Of a stretch of DNA of 64,000 bases, positions 32,622 through 43,310 are shown piece by piece. Numbering within the stretch: position 1 is the stretch's first letter; each line of letters starts with the position of its first letter. The stretch comes from Loripinus fragilis (taxonomy: Eukaryota; Mollusca; Bivalvia; Lucinida; Lucinidae). The position numbers were made by a program, and so were the translations under genes. The DNA lies in the NCBI GenBank assembly GCA_964019695.1, contig OZ026522.1, positions 57,932,811 to 57,996,810 of the forward strand. Reading direction: 5' to 3'. Below the pieces are notes generated by a model. It ran no database searches, was not told where the DNA came from, and was given only the letters and a program-made list of their open reading frames with translations.

Positions 32622-33614
32622 TCGCTTCGAGCAGCTAAACAGAGTGCATATAGTATTGCTAATTCGACATTACAAACTTACAATATTTACGCTAATAGAT
32701 ATATACAGTTTTGCAAGGCTCGTGACATTGACTTTTCAGATAACAACAACATTCCGTGTTTAGCAGACTTTTTATGTGAAGTAGCAGATGCTTCAGATCG
32801 TCCAGAATCTGTGCTCCGCACTGTATCTGCTGCATTATCGTTCCTTTTTGAGGCACTCAGAAAAACCTCACCCGCCGCCCATCCAGAAATTAAAAGACTT
32901 GTAACTGCTTTGATTAAGACGGGCACAGTGAAACCTATGAAACGTACTCGTCCTATGCCAGTTGAAGCGTTTGTTAAATATTTCCGCGAACTTGGGCCTG
33001 ACTGTAAATTGAGCTTAAAGGATCTTAGGCGAAAGACAGTGACTTTGTTAGCATTGGTTTTTATGGCTAGGCCATCAGATTTAGCTCCCAAGGGAGTGGT
33101 TTTTAATTCAAAGACTTTAAGTGTGGAAAAAACTGTGTTATCCACAAGCGACATTCAGTTTAATGAGGATGGATCTTTGTCAGTAACATTTTGGGGTATA
33201 AAGAATGACAGTAAGCGTCAGGGATTTGAAGTGACTATACACCCAAATAAAAATGATAATTTGTCAGATCCAATCAAATGTCTAAGATTGTATATTGAAA
33301 GGACTCAGGAATTCAGGCCTAAAGAAACAAATCCATTGTTCATTACTTTGAAACCTCCATACCATGCCATATCAAGTGACACAATTGGAAATATTCTTGA
33401 GGAGGCCATTTCTGCCGCGGGGCTCTCCTCTTTAGGGTACACAGCGAAATCATTTCGCCCAACTGCTGCCACTATGGCTGTTCAAACAGGCATGTTGCCT
33501 GAGACTGCGATGCAATTAGGCAGATGGAAAACTAAGGAAGTGTTTTTCAATCACTATGTGTATCCCAAGGTTCCAGACACGTATATTGGGAACCTATTTG
33601 ATGTTAAAGACTAA
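32622..33614 (+). CDS. tyrosine recombinase ORF3
   Basis: The frame is open from just after a TGA at 32619-32621 to the stop at 33614. N-terminal SAM-like core-binding sequence is visible (SIANSTLQTYNIYANRYIQF, then CARDIDF-type text, LADFLCEVADA). The catalytic domain shows Arg in FMARPSDLAP (33060-33089) and FRPTAATMAVQTG with the second Arg. GRWKTKEVFFNHYV carries the Trp and the nucleophile Tyr (33555-33557). The residue three before the second Arg is Lys rather than the usual His of HxxR. There is no in-frame ATG in the first ~440 bp, so translation probably depends on overlap, frameshift, non-AUG start or readthrough from the ORF2 end. The protein would integrate the circular cDNA. Confidence 0.85.
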   Translation, partial: SLRAAKQSAYSIANSTLQTYNIYANRYIQFCKARDIDFSDNNNIPCLADFLCEVADASDRPESVLRTVSAALSFLFEALRKTSPAAHPEIKRLVTALIKTGTVKPMKRTRPMPVEAFVKYFRELGPDCKLSLKDLRRKTVTLLALVFMARPSDLAPKGVVFNSKTLSVEKTVLSTSDIQFNEDGSLSVTFWGIKNDSKRQGFEVTIHPNKNDNLSDPIKCLRLYIERTQEFRPKETNPLFITLKPPYHAISSDTIGNILEEAISAAGLSSLGYTAKSFRPTAATMAVQTGMLPETAMQLGRWKTKEVFFNHYVYPKVPDTYIGNLFDVKD

Positions 33615-33710
33615 ATACTAGTCGTGAGTTGGGATAGTGACCCTTGTATATAAGTTAGTGTTAGTTACGTATTACATTTGTTCAGGAATTGAATTTAATT
33701 TCTCTAAATG

Positions 33711-33770
33711 AAGCATCTACAGTTTAAAGTTATTAATACATGGTGAGTCAATAACGTCGATTTGATAAAA
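33711..33770 (+). repeat. split direct repeat B1
   Basis: 60 bp, AAGCATCTACAGTTTAAAGT to GTCGATTTGATAAAA, repeated at 33988-34048 with one extra T. Confidence 0.9.
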
Positions 33771-33878
33771 TCTTAGTTATGGGGAACGTATTAATTCAAT
33801 TCTATTCATAATGTGAATATTTTACATAGTATATGTTTACCTACGCACCGGTAGTGCGTAGGAATATCATTCTCGATT
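33771..33878 (+). repeat. split direct repeat A2
   Basis: Directly abuts B1 and repeats A1. B1-A2 adjacency is the feature that lets such elements rebuild full ends from a circular intermediate. Confidence 0.9.
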
Positions 33879-33987
33879 CTGCGTGATTCATAATGATGGA
33901 GAAAATAGTTCCAAAGTTGGCCACGATTTACTGACGATTTGGATGACAACGACCCCCTCCAATTGCTTAGAAGACGGAGACGAGAAT

Positions 33988-34048
33988 AAGCATCTACAGT
34001 TTTAAAGTTATTAATACATGGTGAGTCAATAACGTCGATTTGATAAAA
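33988..34048 (+). repeat. split direct repeat B2 and 3' end
   Basis: 61 bp matching B1, ending TTTGATAAAA. It is separated from A2 by 109 bp of unique sequence that has no counterpart after A1. Confidence 0.85.
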
Positions 34049-34199
34049 GGCCTTATATGGGAGTCATTCCCAATCCTAAAATGGACTTTATTTTCCCAAT
34101 ATCATGTATTTTAGCACTTATTTTCCCAATTTTAATTAAATATTTCCCCAAATGTGAAAGAAAAGGTAGCTTCCTAAATCCCCCCCCCTCCAAAATCAC

Positions 34200-34400
34200 T
34201 GAGTGTGTTTCGGGTAACGGGTCTGAAAATTTAGGTAGGGTAGGCACCCATATTTTTTTTTACTTATTTTTTTTTCTGGAAAAAAATATAATTTTATGCA
34301 TTTAGAAAGGCATTTCGCCTTTCAAAATGCATAAAATTATATTTTTTCCAGAAAACCTGAAAAAAAGTTTAGGTTTCACCACTAAATTTAGGTAGGGTCG
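34200..34400. mobile_element. palindromic MITE (AATTTAGGTAGGGT ends)
   Basis: AAATTTAGGTAGGGTAGGCA on the left and AAATTTAGGTAGGGTCGGGT on the right flank a long hairpin, CTGGAAAAAAATATAATTTT..AAATTATATTTTTTCCAG, centred on AGAAAGGCATTTCGCCTTTC. Confidence 0.6.
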
Positions 34401-34606
34401 GGTTACCCTAAAGACAGATATTTTTTATTATTTGGCTTAAGCCTTTGCCCACCACTAGCAGCAATTTCCATTGGCTATCTGAATTTGGTAGCCTTTATTG
34501 GAAACAATATTGGCCCAAGCCTATATTGCAAACAATATTGGCCCAATTCAGAGTCTGATCTGGGTTCATAGTATTTGCTTCCATGGTAAAAGTGTTCTGG
34601 GTTGAA

Positions 34607-34793
34607 GGAGGGTGCTGGCTCAGTGGTAGAGTGGTAGAGTGCTTGACTTAAACTTTAGATAGAGGGTTTGCGGGTTTGAGCCTCACTGGAGGCACTTCAT
34701 TGTGTCATTGAGCAAAACTCTTTATCCTCTGCTTAGTGGAAGACCCATCCCGATATGACTGAAAAAATGTTGAAATCAAAGAATCAAATCAAA
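34607..34793 (+). mobile_element. degraded V-SINE-like SINE
   Basis: GGCTCAGTGGTAGAGTGGTA (with a duplicated AGTGGTAG), GGGTTTGAGCCTCACTGG, TCATTGAGCAAAACTC and GAAGACCCATCCCGATATGA. Confidence 0.65.
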
Positions 34794-35619
34794 CAAAATA
34801 GTTTTGAAAATTGTCAGCAGATGACTACAAAAACATAGAATATTACCCAGCATACAAAGAGTTAATTTGATTAAGCATTGTTAACAAGGAATGCAATCCT
34901 CATTTCAATGATGCAGTTCTTGGAGAGTGGCTTATATCCAAGGCGATGATTTATGCATATGGAGTTTGATTTTTCAGAAGATTTCTGAGAATGATAATTG
35001 TTGGGAGATGTCTGAGAAGTTAATGTTAGAAGATGCACAAAATTTAATTTATAGACATAAGTGTTGAAGGTCAGGCCCATAATTGTCTTTCTGAAGTGTT
35101 TTGCATCTTTGACAGGCTTCCAGGGGCAAAAATCTAGGTAAGACACTGACATACCGTATTCAAAGTAATTACAACACTTGAAATAAGGAACACAATGGCA
35201 GGGATCAAATTTAAGATTTTATGAACTTGCTAAAAATAGCAATTGATCACTTTTCTTACTTGCTGAAGATGATGATCAATTTGCTATAATTCACTCCATT
35301 TTTTGCTAATTAGAAAATTAAACAAATTCAATTAGCAATGTATTGACAAGATTGTGTGCCAATTGTTTTTCTTCAAATTTTATCGCCTTTGTGAAAGCAC
35401 ATTTTCTTAACCTTGCAAACAGTGTAAATCCAGATCAGCCAGCTTGTTCAGAAGCTGGCTGATCAGGATCTATACTGTTTTTCAAGCAGTATATGCTATT
35501 AATTTTGAAATTAGTCTATGTCACTTGTATTCACTTGCTAAAATTATCAAGTGTTGGTGATTTAAACTTGCTTTTTAGAAAAATCTACTAGCATTTAGCA
35601 AGTGCTAAATTTCACCCCT
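34794..35619. other. no gene recognised
   Basis: A 93-aa minus-strand frame (34871-35152) has no recognisable domain and no splice context. A hairpin CAGATCAGCCAGCTTGTTCA / GAAGCTGGCTGATC lies near 35432-35467. Confidence 0.4.
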
Positions 35620-35826
35620 GAATGGCTCAGTTGGTAGAATGTTAGACTGGGGATCGAAGGGTTTCTAGTTTGACACTTACCGCCAGCAGTCACTGCTTTA
35701 TGTCCTTGAGCAAGACACTATCTGCTACTTAGTACTGGTTCAACCAAGGAAGACTGTAGACAGGAACTTGTCTTGACATGACTGAAAAATTCTTGACTGG
35801 GACAATAAAGCATCAAAACTAGCAAA
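35620..35826 (+). mobile_element. tRNA-derived SINE, diverged V-SINE-like copy
   Basis: ATGGCTCAGTTGGTAGAATG, the core GTCCTTGAGCAAGACACTAT, CAACCAAGGAAGACTG and GACAATAAAGCATC, with a short A-rich end. The minisatellite begins directly after it. Confidence 0.75.
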
Positions 35827-35834
35827 AAAAGTGT

Positions 35835-36470
35835 TCCTTGTTGCAGAACAGAACATTTGTGGTGCATGTTTACTTGTAATGCGTTCAGAATAGAACATTT
35901 GTGGTGCCTGTTGATTTTTATTGTGTTCAGAACAGACAATTTAGGGTCCTTGTTGATTTTTATTGTGTCCAGAATAGGCAATTTATGGTCCTTGTTGAAC
36001 TGAATTGTGTTCAGAATGGAACATATATGGTGCTTGTTGATTTTTATTGTGTTCAGAATAGGCAATTTATGGTCCTTGTTGATTTTTATTGTGTTCAGAA
36101 TAGAACATTTATGGTGCTTGTTGATTTTTATTGTGTTAAGAACAGTCAATTTATGGTCCTTGTTGATTTTTATTGTGTTCAGAATAGAACATTTAAGGTG
36201 CTTGTTGATTTTTATTGTGTTCAGAACATACAATTTATGGTCCTTGTTGATTTTTATTGTGTTCAGAATAGAACATTTATGGTGCTTGTTGATTTTTATT
36301 GTGTTAAGAACAGTCAATTTATGGTCCTTGTTGATTTTTATTGTGTTCAGAATAGAACATTTAAGGTGCTTGTTGATTTTTATTGTGTTCAGAACATACA
36401 ATTTATGGTTGTTGTTGAACTGAATTGTGTATAGAATAGAACATTTATGGTGCTTTTTCAAGTTGTATTG
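35835..36470. repeat. 42-bp minisatellite, ~15 units
   Basis: Units of TTGATTTTTATTGTGTTCAG plus AATAGAACATTTATGGTGCT in two main forms (GAACATTTATGGTGC and CAATTTATGGTCC) that alternate. Because 42 is divisible by three and the unit lacks stops in several frames, long open frames appear on both strands (for example 35718-36461 minus). They are artefacts of periodicity; neither has an initiation context or a known domain. Confidence 0.9.
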
Positions 36471-36769
36471 TGTATAGTTTTTAGGACAAGCAGTCTGATC
36501 AGAGACTTTTAAGTATGCTTTAAATTCTTCAGAAAATTATTTATTGATAACTGGGATTGATTATTTGAGATCATCTGAAAGATTCTATTTTAGAAATTAG
36601 TTAAAGGTTAATGACCTGTAGTGAAAACAGATAAGCATATTGGCAGTAGGTTATTTTAGACAACAATGGTTAATCATTTCTCAATATTAATTAGCTTCTT
36701 GGTGCTTCAACATATTGGTACTTGTAAAATTTCCTAGGTTATCTTGTACCTATTTGATATAGATCTACA

Positions 36770-37175
36770 TAGGTTTAGATAAACAAAATTTTTAGCGTAA
36801 AATTGTAAATTTTTTCTTACCCATCAGTTTTTGTTTGTTTGTTTGTTTGTTTGTTTGATTTGATTCTTTACGTCCCATCAACAATCTTTCAGTTAAATAG
36901 GGACGGGTCTTCCTGGGTTGAACCAGTACTAAGCTAGGATAAATGTGTCTTGCTCAAGGACCACAACGCAGTGACGCCGGTGAGGCTCGAACCCCCGACC
37001 CTTCGGTCTCGAGTCAAGCACTCTACCACTGAGTCACTGCGCTCCCATCAGTTTTAACATATGTTTTGGGTGCTCAAAAGAACCGTCTCATTGAGACGGT
37101 TCTTTTAAGTACCCACAACATATGTTTTGGTTGAGAAATAAGAATTTTTTTTTAGTACAGGCTCTTATAACTAAA
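36770..37175 (-). mobile_element. hairpin MITE, family A, interrupted by a SINE
   Basis: The left part ends CTTACCCATCAGTTTTT. The right part resumes CCCATCAGTTTTAACATATG and goes through the hairpin TCTCATTGAGACGGTTCTTT to TAAGAATTTT. Confidence 0.8.
36832..37044 (-). mobile_element. V-SINE-like SINE in a MITE
   Basis: On the minus strand: head GTGACTCAGTGGTAGAGTGC, core TCCTTGAGCAAGACACATTT and tail (CAAA)n. CCATCAGTTTT at 36821-36831 is duplicated at 37045-37055 (11 bp). Confidence 0.9.
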
Positions 37176-37198
37176 CTTCTCCATATACCAGTAGTATG

Positions 37199-37420
37199 TG
37201 GGCCTTGATGCAAGGAAACCTGTGTTTTGGGATAGCTGACTAGGTCATACCAAGACTAGCCTGCTCAGCTACAGAGAATACCTTGAAAATTAAAATTTGC
37301 TTGTAGCAAGTTTTGATATGATACCTTTCAATAAGAGAATTACAAAGGTGCTGATCAGACTGTCTTTGTCTTTGTTGTTTGCAAACCCTGAAGACGGGTT
37401 TGACTCACATCGAGGCCAAT
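37199..37420. mobile_element. TIR MITE, family C
   Basis: GTGGGCCTTGATGCAAGGAA on the left; GAAGACGGGTTTGACTCACA and TCGAGGCC on the right. Confidence 0.55.
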
Positions 37421-37983
37421 GCGTATATAGAGGATCTTACATGAGTGCTCATGTTTCATAGAATTTTTTAAACGAGTTGGGAAAAAGAGATAAAATGCGA
37501 GGCTTGTTGAGCATTTTTTTCTCTTTTTCCCAATGAGTTTAATAAATTCAATAATACAAGAGCACAACTTTTAGATTCTATTTATCATATGACATTAAGA
37601 TTACTTTGAAATCTTATTTCTGCCGTAAAAACGTTATAATTTTGTCATTATGTACGCAACGTTATGGACGTCATAACGTTTACCGAAAATCGATAAACCA
37701 CTAGTGGTTTACAGATTTTATTGCATGGCGTTATTTCACTCCCAGAATAAAGAATAAAATTCTCTTCTATGATAGGAGTCCTGGGCCTAATTTATTCCCG
37801 TATATTTGACGAAAACTATTGATAACAGGCCTGAGATAAAATTAGCATAGGTCACTACCTTTGAACTTCAGGGTAAATAAAATACGACAATAGCAAATAT
37901 TGGCTGTATATAGTCTGCCAATGTTGCTTATTGCATATGTGTAAAGTGTAACTGCAAGTCTTTCCCCAACAGTAGCAACTTTT
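37421..37983. other. no gene recognised
   Basis: Contains short inverted repeats (TTAAACGAGTTGGGAAAAAG / CTTTTTCCCAATGAGTTTAA near 37470-37543; AACCACTAGTGGTT) but no coding signal. Confidence 0.45.
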
Positions 37984-38150
37984 GTAGTCTGCTGATAACG
38001 TTTGCAAACAGTTTCAACCCTGATCAGGCCTGACTAATTTCTGGAATCAAACTGTTTGACACTGTTGCAATTACTGATAGAATTTTTTGAAAATTCGCAG
38101 ACGACACTTTAATAGCATGCAAAAATGCCCAGCATGCAATGATTCAAAGT
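37984..38150. mobile_element. MITE, family G copy
   Basis: CTGATAACGTTTGCAAACAG to GCCCAGCATGCAATGATT, matching 8945 and 57600. Confidence 0.5.
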
Positions 38151-38860
38151 ATGTAAACACTTACTGTCGTGCCAACCAAGAGTGACAATGATGTAATATT
38201 TTGTTTACAATTGCTAAGTTAACATTAACTCGTACGCTCCACTTGAGCTGACACAATTCGATAGATCACTTGTGGATTAATACACAAGTGATCTATCGAT
38301 AAGGGGTCCATGATATCTTTGTAAACCAAACATGAAGTCACTGTCACTTGTGGCTGGCAGGACAGTAGAGTAAGCCAACTGGGCATCATGATATGATTGA
38401 AAGATTGTTGAAAGCAATACGAAACACTGGAAGACAGTGATTCTTATCAAATATTTCACTTACCGTTTGTAAACAATACGGATTGCAATCTGCACCGGTT
38501 GGTATTAAACTTTTTCCTGCAAAAATATGGAAAACTATTTTAGAAAGCTAAATCTTGATCTTGCATAACACGAGCGCTAAATAGCACTTTGCTATGAAAC
38601 AGTATGTAAAACAACAAAAAAAAAACACTTCGTAGTGCAACATGGCAACTGAAGCTAACTCGCCGAGAGCATTTTTTGAAACGAGCCATTGCATGTGGCA
38701 CTTTCTCTTTACGCGCATAATCAATGAAACAGCTATCATTGCGCAACAGATAGCAACTTAAAAGAGCTGATGATTGCATAATGTTAAGAAAGCGTTTTAA
38801 ATCGCTAAATATAAGCGCTCACATTATGCAAAGAATTTCCATAGACTTATAATAGGAAAA
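38151..38860. other. no gene recognised
   Basis: A palindrome GATAGATCACTTGTGGATTA / ATACACAAGTGATCTATCGA lies at 38260-38300. The overlapping minus frames at 38540-38779 have no domains. Confidence 0.45.
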
Positions 38861-39312
38861 ACTTTTAAAATCTTTTTCTCTGAAACCATGAGGCTCACAG
38901 TTTATTTGTTTGGTATGTAGCAATGTCTAGTGGTCCTCTTCATATATCCGGCAAACCATACCCCTGGGGTCCAAATTGGCCACGCCCCTGTGGTCTTTAG
39001 CTCCCATAGACTTATCATGGGAAAAACTAAAATTTAAAAGTTGTTTAATGCTTAGTGTTCTCTTATGTAATCCCTGCCAACTATGCCCCAGGGGTCCAAA
39101 GTAGCCATTTCATGGGGTCATTTTCTCTCATCAACTCATAAAAAAAAAACCTTAAAAAAAAACTTCTCTGAAACCACGAGGCCATCAATTCAGGTGAGCG
39201 GTATTGAGCATCTTGTTATTTATGGAATCATTTGTATTTGAACAACCAGCACTATTTAGGGTTGACATTTGCTCTGTGACTTAGGACCTTCAGGAGAGGT
39301 AAAAATCTAGTT
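38861..39312 (+). mobile_element. degraded Helentron-like 3' part
   Basis: Repeated CTCTGAAACCATGAGGC / CTCTGAAACCACGAGGCC and CATAGACTTATAATAGG / CATAGACTTATCATGG units, then AGGTGAGCGGTAT, AGGACCTTCAGGAGAGG and CTAG. This is the same order as the end of the 2813-4500 element but with a broken hairpin. Confidence 0.5.
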
Positions 39313-39317
39313 TTAAG

Positions 39318-39440
39318 TTGATTTTTTTTTTTATTTCTCAACCAAAACATATGTTATGGGTACTCAAAAAAAACCCCATCTAAATAAGACGTTTTTTGAG
39401 TACCCAAACACATGTCTGGACTATGGAGTAGTTAGTAAAT
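39318..39440 (+). mobile_element. hairpin MITE, family A (partial)
   Basis: TTTATTTCTCAACCAAAACA and GGGTACTCAAAAAAAACC with the inverted arm GACGTTTTTTGAGTACCC. Confidence 0.6.
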
Positions 39441-40016
39441 AAGGATTACATTATTTTCGTTTTTGATGTGTGTTTGTGTGTGTGTGTGGTTGGGGGGGGG
39501 GTTGTTAATAATTTTTAGCCATGTTCTGAGGCGTCTTATCTGGGTCTGCACGGTTTGCCTATGTCCGACAAAAAGGATGCTAGGCTTATATGGGTTAACT
39601 GCTTGCCAAATGCTGACTTCTAATGTACTCTACTGTAAGTTTTGCTGATTAATTTTAACTTGTATGTAAACAGTATCGAGCCAGATCAGATTGCTCCCTA
39701 TATGGAGCAGTCTGATATATATAGTTGCATACAGTTTGTGCCAGACGCATCTAAAATACAACTGCGGACGACATTTAATTTGTTGTTTGCTGCAGTTATA
39801 AGAGGAACTTCAAGAATTGAAATATATTTTCGGAATTTAATTCCCAATGAATTTTCCATTCTTTACATTTTTGGTAGACGTACTGATCATATAACCATTA
39901 ATTGTGTTCCATTCCATTCTGTCCCATGCAAAATGACTTCTTCGACCTTAAAAAGTATTGACAGTATTTTTTGGGGGGGACTTGTTTTCTCTCTGGAATT
40001 TTTTATATTGATCGTC
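39441..40016. other. no gene assigned
   Basis: The 143-aa plus frame at 39642-40073 runs into the MITE at 40017. It lacks domain features and a plausible start, so I do not call it. Confidence 0.4.
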
Positions 40017-40217
40017 ATCACACAGGATAGGCAACAATGGAAATCGCTCTTAACAATCGACGAACGCGGATAAGAAAATTGCTAGAAGCAGTGTTTTTGA
40101 TTGCCATTTGTCGCCAGTCTGGCGACAAATGGCAATCAAAAACTCTGTTTCTGACGATTTTTAATCTACGTTTGTCGATAGTATTAATGTTTTGGATTGT
40201 CGCCTATCCTGTGTGAT
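40017..40217. mobile_element. TIR/hairpin MITE (ATCACACAGGATAGGC)
   Basis: 16-bp perfect terminal inverted repeats ATCACACAGGATAGGC / GCCTATCCTGTGTGAT and a perfect central hairpin TTTTTGATTGCCATTTGTCG / CGACAAATGGCAATCAAAAA (40095-40142) around the centre CCAGTCTGG. Confidence 0.8.
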
Positions 40218-40365
40218 CATCAGAGAAGAAAATGGGTAAAGATTAAAATTTCTTTTTTAATGGCTCAAGCAGTGTATACCCTGATCGAATTGGTCCTCCA
40301 GCACTCTGATCTGAGTGTGCCCTCTTTGCCTTGGGGTTTTATACTTTTAGACTAATTAACTATAG

Positions 40366-40492
40366 TTGGGATCTTTTCACTCGGTATCCTCCAAATGAAG
40401 TGCTGCTGAGGATGAATATAGTGAAAAAGAAATGGAAAAGACCCATGAGAGATGTTTTGGAACTTTTCAAAGATTCTGTCAGAAATCAAAAG
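40366..40492 (+). CDS. candidate host exon (unidentified protein)
   Basis: A 127-bp segment bounded by TTAACTATAG and GTAATC translates, after one leading base, into exactly 42 codons: WDLFTRYPPNEVLLRMNIVK then KKWKRPMRDVLELFKDSVRN and QK. The composition (charged, amphipathic, no stop) is unlike the surrounding repeats, and the segment matches no repeat in the window. I do not recognise the protein. It could be an internal exon of a host gene or a chance frame. Confidence 0.35.
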
Positions 40493-42997
40493 GTAATCTA
40501 TAGATGAAGCTAGATCTGAATTGACAAGTTAATGTTCAAGGGATTTGTAAAATTCATGCCTCGATTGTTTGGTATATAAATTAATTCTTTAGTTTATCTT
40601 TGTAGCCTCAATATTGGTTCTGGAAATCACATTTGAGAGCTGCAACACCCGCTTCACCAATTTTGAGTGGAATTAAGACATCATGATTGAAATAAAAGTT
40701 TTGATTTTAGCCCTTAAAGCGCCAATCGCAATAAAAATTGTCTGCTTTTCTCGTCTGCTGAAATGTTTAACAAGCCTCTTAATGACAAACAGAGTGGAAT
40801 CAGATTGCGTAAAATATTCATTCTGCAAGTACAATCTGACTGAATTGGGGTTTCAAACTCACTACCCCCTTTTGTTTTCCACAGAAATCAGATTACCAAT
40901 CAGGCTTGATATCTACTCCACTACATAGACAGGAGAAAAGTATTGAACATGCAACCTATAATAGCTTGAGTGTCAAGCAGTTGATGAAAGCAGTCACCTT
41001 TTTTATGTGATAGCTATATAAAATTTCTATTTATAGCTTTCTGAAAAGGCAAGTCATGCAAGATGGTAGATAATTTCTTTGACAAAAGCCTGTCTGTTGA
41101 AGAATATTAAATAAAAACTCCATTTGTAGAGATCGGATAGACTGGTTCTTGAAAGGTTGTCAATTTTTACGTTGTTGACTTTGTCAAATATTGTAAAGAG
41201 CAGGAAGCAGTCTGCCCGATTAAAATTCTGTTGAATTCATTGATAGTTCTTGGCAGTTTTGGAAAGATTGGTAGTTTATTAAAAAAATGGATGAATCCAT
41301 ATCAACAAGAGTCATCAGGCCTTAGCTGTTAGTAGGACATTAAACACAAACTCACACACTCAAAACTAAGAACTTAGAGATACATGTACTAAGCTCCAGC
41401 TGTTAAGTTTTTTAGAACTAATTTTTCGCAATAAATTTTATGTCATCAATTTTAGCAAAATGTGTTTGCGATGAAAGTTGGAGAGGAGAATTTCTGCCAA
41501 CTTCTCCAAAAGTACTTGTGCTTTTGGCGCAAACAGATTTTTGTGTATATAGATGAAGATTTTGCTATAAATTGAATTTTTCCTAAATTTCTAAGTCTTT
41601 TAATGACCGGTATAATTCGTATAGTCATGACAGAAAGGGGTAGTTTCAAGAAATACATGTATTTGGAAACGGTGCATATCCCGTTCTTCAAAGGTTGTGC
41701 AAAACATACTACTGCCGTTAACATACTCAGAATTTACCGTGCATATGCAGAATCAACTTAAAGCAGGCTCATTTGTATGAACAAAGGCTGGGTTAGCGCA
41801 TAACATGCAATTTACTCTTATGCACATGCTATGGAATGAACGGTTTTGAGATGACCCTACTAGCTTAACCCACAAGTGAATCAGGCGCGATTTCAATTAC
41901 ATTTGAACAAGCCATCCTTCGCTTTAGTAATTGAATTAGGGCGGTGCAATGTAACTTTTTGACTGACATCTTGGACTTGCAACGGTTTATTTGAGCTTTG
42001 CTTAAATGTTCAAAGATTGCATCTAAGCACAGAAGAACCTGCAGCATCTAGGATATTGGAACCATTCGGAGCTGTTGGCAGAGATGTTCCTGAATACTTT
42101 TCATCTGGAACACATTTTGCTAAAATTGAAAATCAAAAAGTTATTGTGAAAAATTAGTTCTAAAAACTTCACAGCTGGAGTTTAGTTTAACAAATACTTG
42201 CTGTTGGACTGGTAGTAATAAGAAAACAATTAAAGAAACATTTGAATTATGCAAGGTTATCTCTTTCTCACTGGTTCTAAATGCAAGCATGTCTTGGAAC
42301 CAGCATTAAAGCCCGATCCTCCCAGGAAACAGTTCATAAAATGTGGATCACACTGGCTTCCTGTTGCAGCAATGATTAGGAGCTAGGTTCTAATACTGTT
42401 CCTATAGTAGTATGGATTGTCGCCTCTTGCTGAATTCATTAGTTGAGCAGATATGGTCATACGTTTTCTTGCTTCATAGCTTATTTTTTACAATGCAGGT
42501 TGTTAACCTAAAATATGCCCATATATTAATATGCCCATATATCTTATTAAAGTGCTTTTTTGAGTCAAGGGAACTTTATGTGCTATAACCTTGTTAAAGA
42601 AACTGGGTTGTATGGATTGTCTTTTTTGTGAGTTGATTAAGAAATTGCAAATTTTAGAATTGTTTGAAAAATTGGAGAAAAATGTCAGATTGCTTGCAGC
42701 AATCCAATGACACTCTAGGTTTTTTTTTTGAGATTCCAATTGGCTTATTTTTTGCTGGAAAGCAGTAAAAAGATATATTGTCAATTAAAATTGCAGATCA
42801 CAAACAATTATCAGTACAATGCACCACATCTCATCAGAGTTTGAACAGTTTGGCATGATTAAAACAGTCTTTAGGGATGGAACTAGGATATAGTTTGGAA
42901 CAGATACCTGACCCTCAAGATATATAATGAACGATCCAAACTTTTATATTGTATCATGGTTGATTGAAGAATCTTTTAATTAAGAAAGGTTGACCCA
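40493..42997. other. no gene recognised; one family B MITE end
   Basis: CCCTTAAAGCGCCAATCGCA at 40710 is a left end of the piggyBac-like MITE (flank TTAG); its right end is not found. Minus frames at 41452-41724 and 41865-42047 and the minus frame at 42503-42784 lack domains. Confidence 0.4.
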
Positions 42998-43310
42998 CCG
43001 GGCCACATAGCGCAGTAGGTAAAGTGTCTGGCAACAGATGCAAGTCTGACTGCAGATCCAGGGGTCGCGAGTTTGATCCCGGCCCGGTCCCATAATTTCG
43101 TGGAGAATGATTATGAAATAATTTCTATGGTCATTGCTGGATCATTCAAGAAGGATTGTTGTCAGTTGCAAGCAAAAGTATGTTCACAAAGTACTGGTTA
43201 ACTGCTTGTTCAAGCTTGCCCGGGAAAAAGTATGGTTAGGTGAACTGACCATCCCGCCATGACCATAGCTGTTGACTTGGGACGTAAAGCAACAAAACAA
43301 ACACAAAACC
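42998..43310 (+). mobile_element. tRNA-derived SINE, second family
   Basis: The head CCGGGCCACATAGCGCAGTA to GGCCCGGTCC, body GAAGGATTGTTGTCAGTTGC and CATAGCTGTTGACTTGGGAC, tail (AAC)n. Confidence 0.8.

Larger units (their letters stand above)
29703..34048 (+). mobile_element. tyrosine-recombinase (DIRS-superorder) retrotransposon
   Basis: Three ORFs on one strand (Gag-like; RT-RNase H-methyltransferase-like; tyrosine recombinase) lie between split direct repeats. A1 (29703-29810) equals A2 (33771-33878), and B1 (33711-33770) equals B2 (33988-34048). The layout A1-ORFs-B1A2-(109 bp)-B2 is the split-direct-repeat arrangement known from Ngaro- and PAT-type elements. There are no LTRs, no integrase and no obvious target duplication, as expected for recombinase-mediated insertion. 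All domains look intact, so the copy is young. Confidence 0.9.

Noticed and set aside
34871..35152. 93-aa minus-strand frame with several cysteines
   Set aside because: Composition is plausible, but there is no domain, splice acceptor or neighbouring exon.
35718..36461. 247-aa minus-strand frame with NTIKINKHHKCSIL repeats
   Set aside because: It is a read-through of a 42-bp minisatellite; a second long frame exists on the other strand for the same reason.
39642..40073. 143-aa plus-strand frame
   Set aside because: It ends inside a TIR MITE, has no recognisable domain and no start or splice context.
41452..42784. Several 60-93-aa minus-strand frames
   Set aside because: No domains, conserved motifs or splice signals that I can support.
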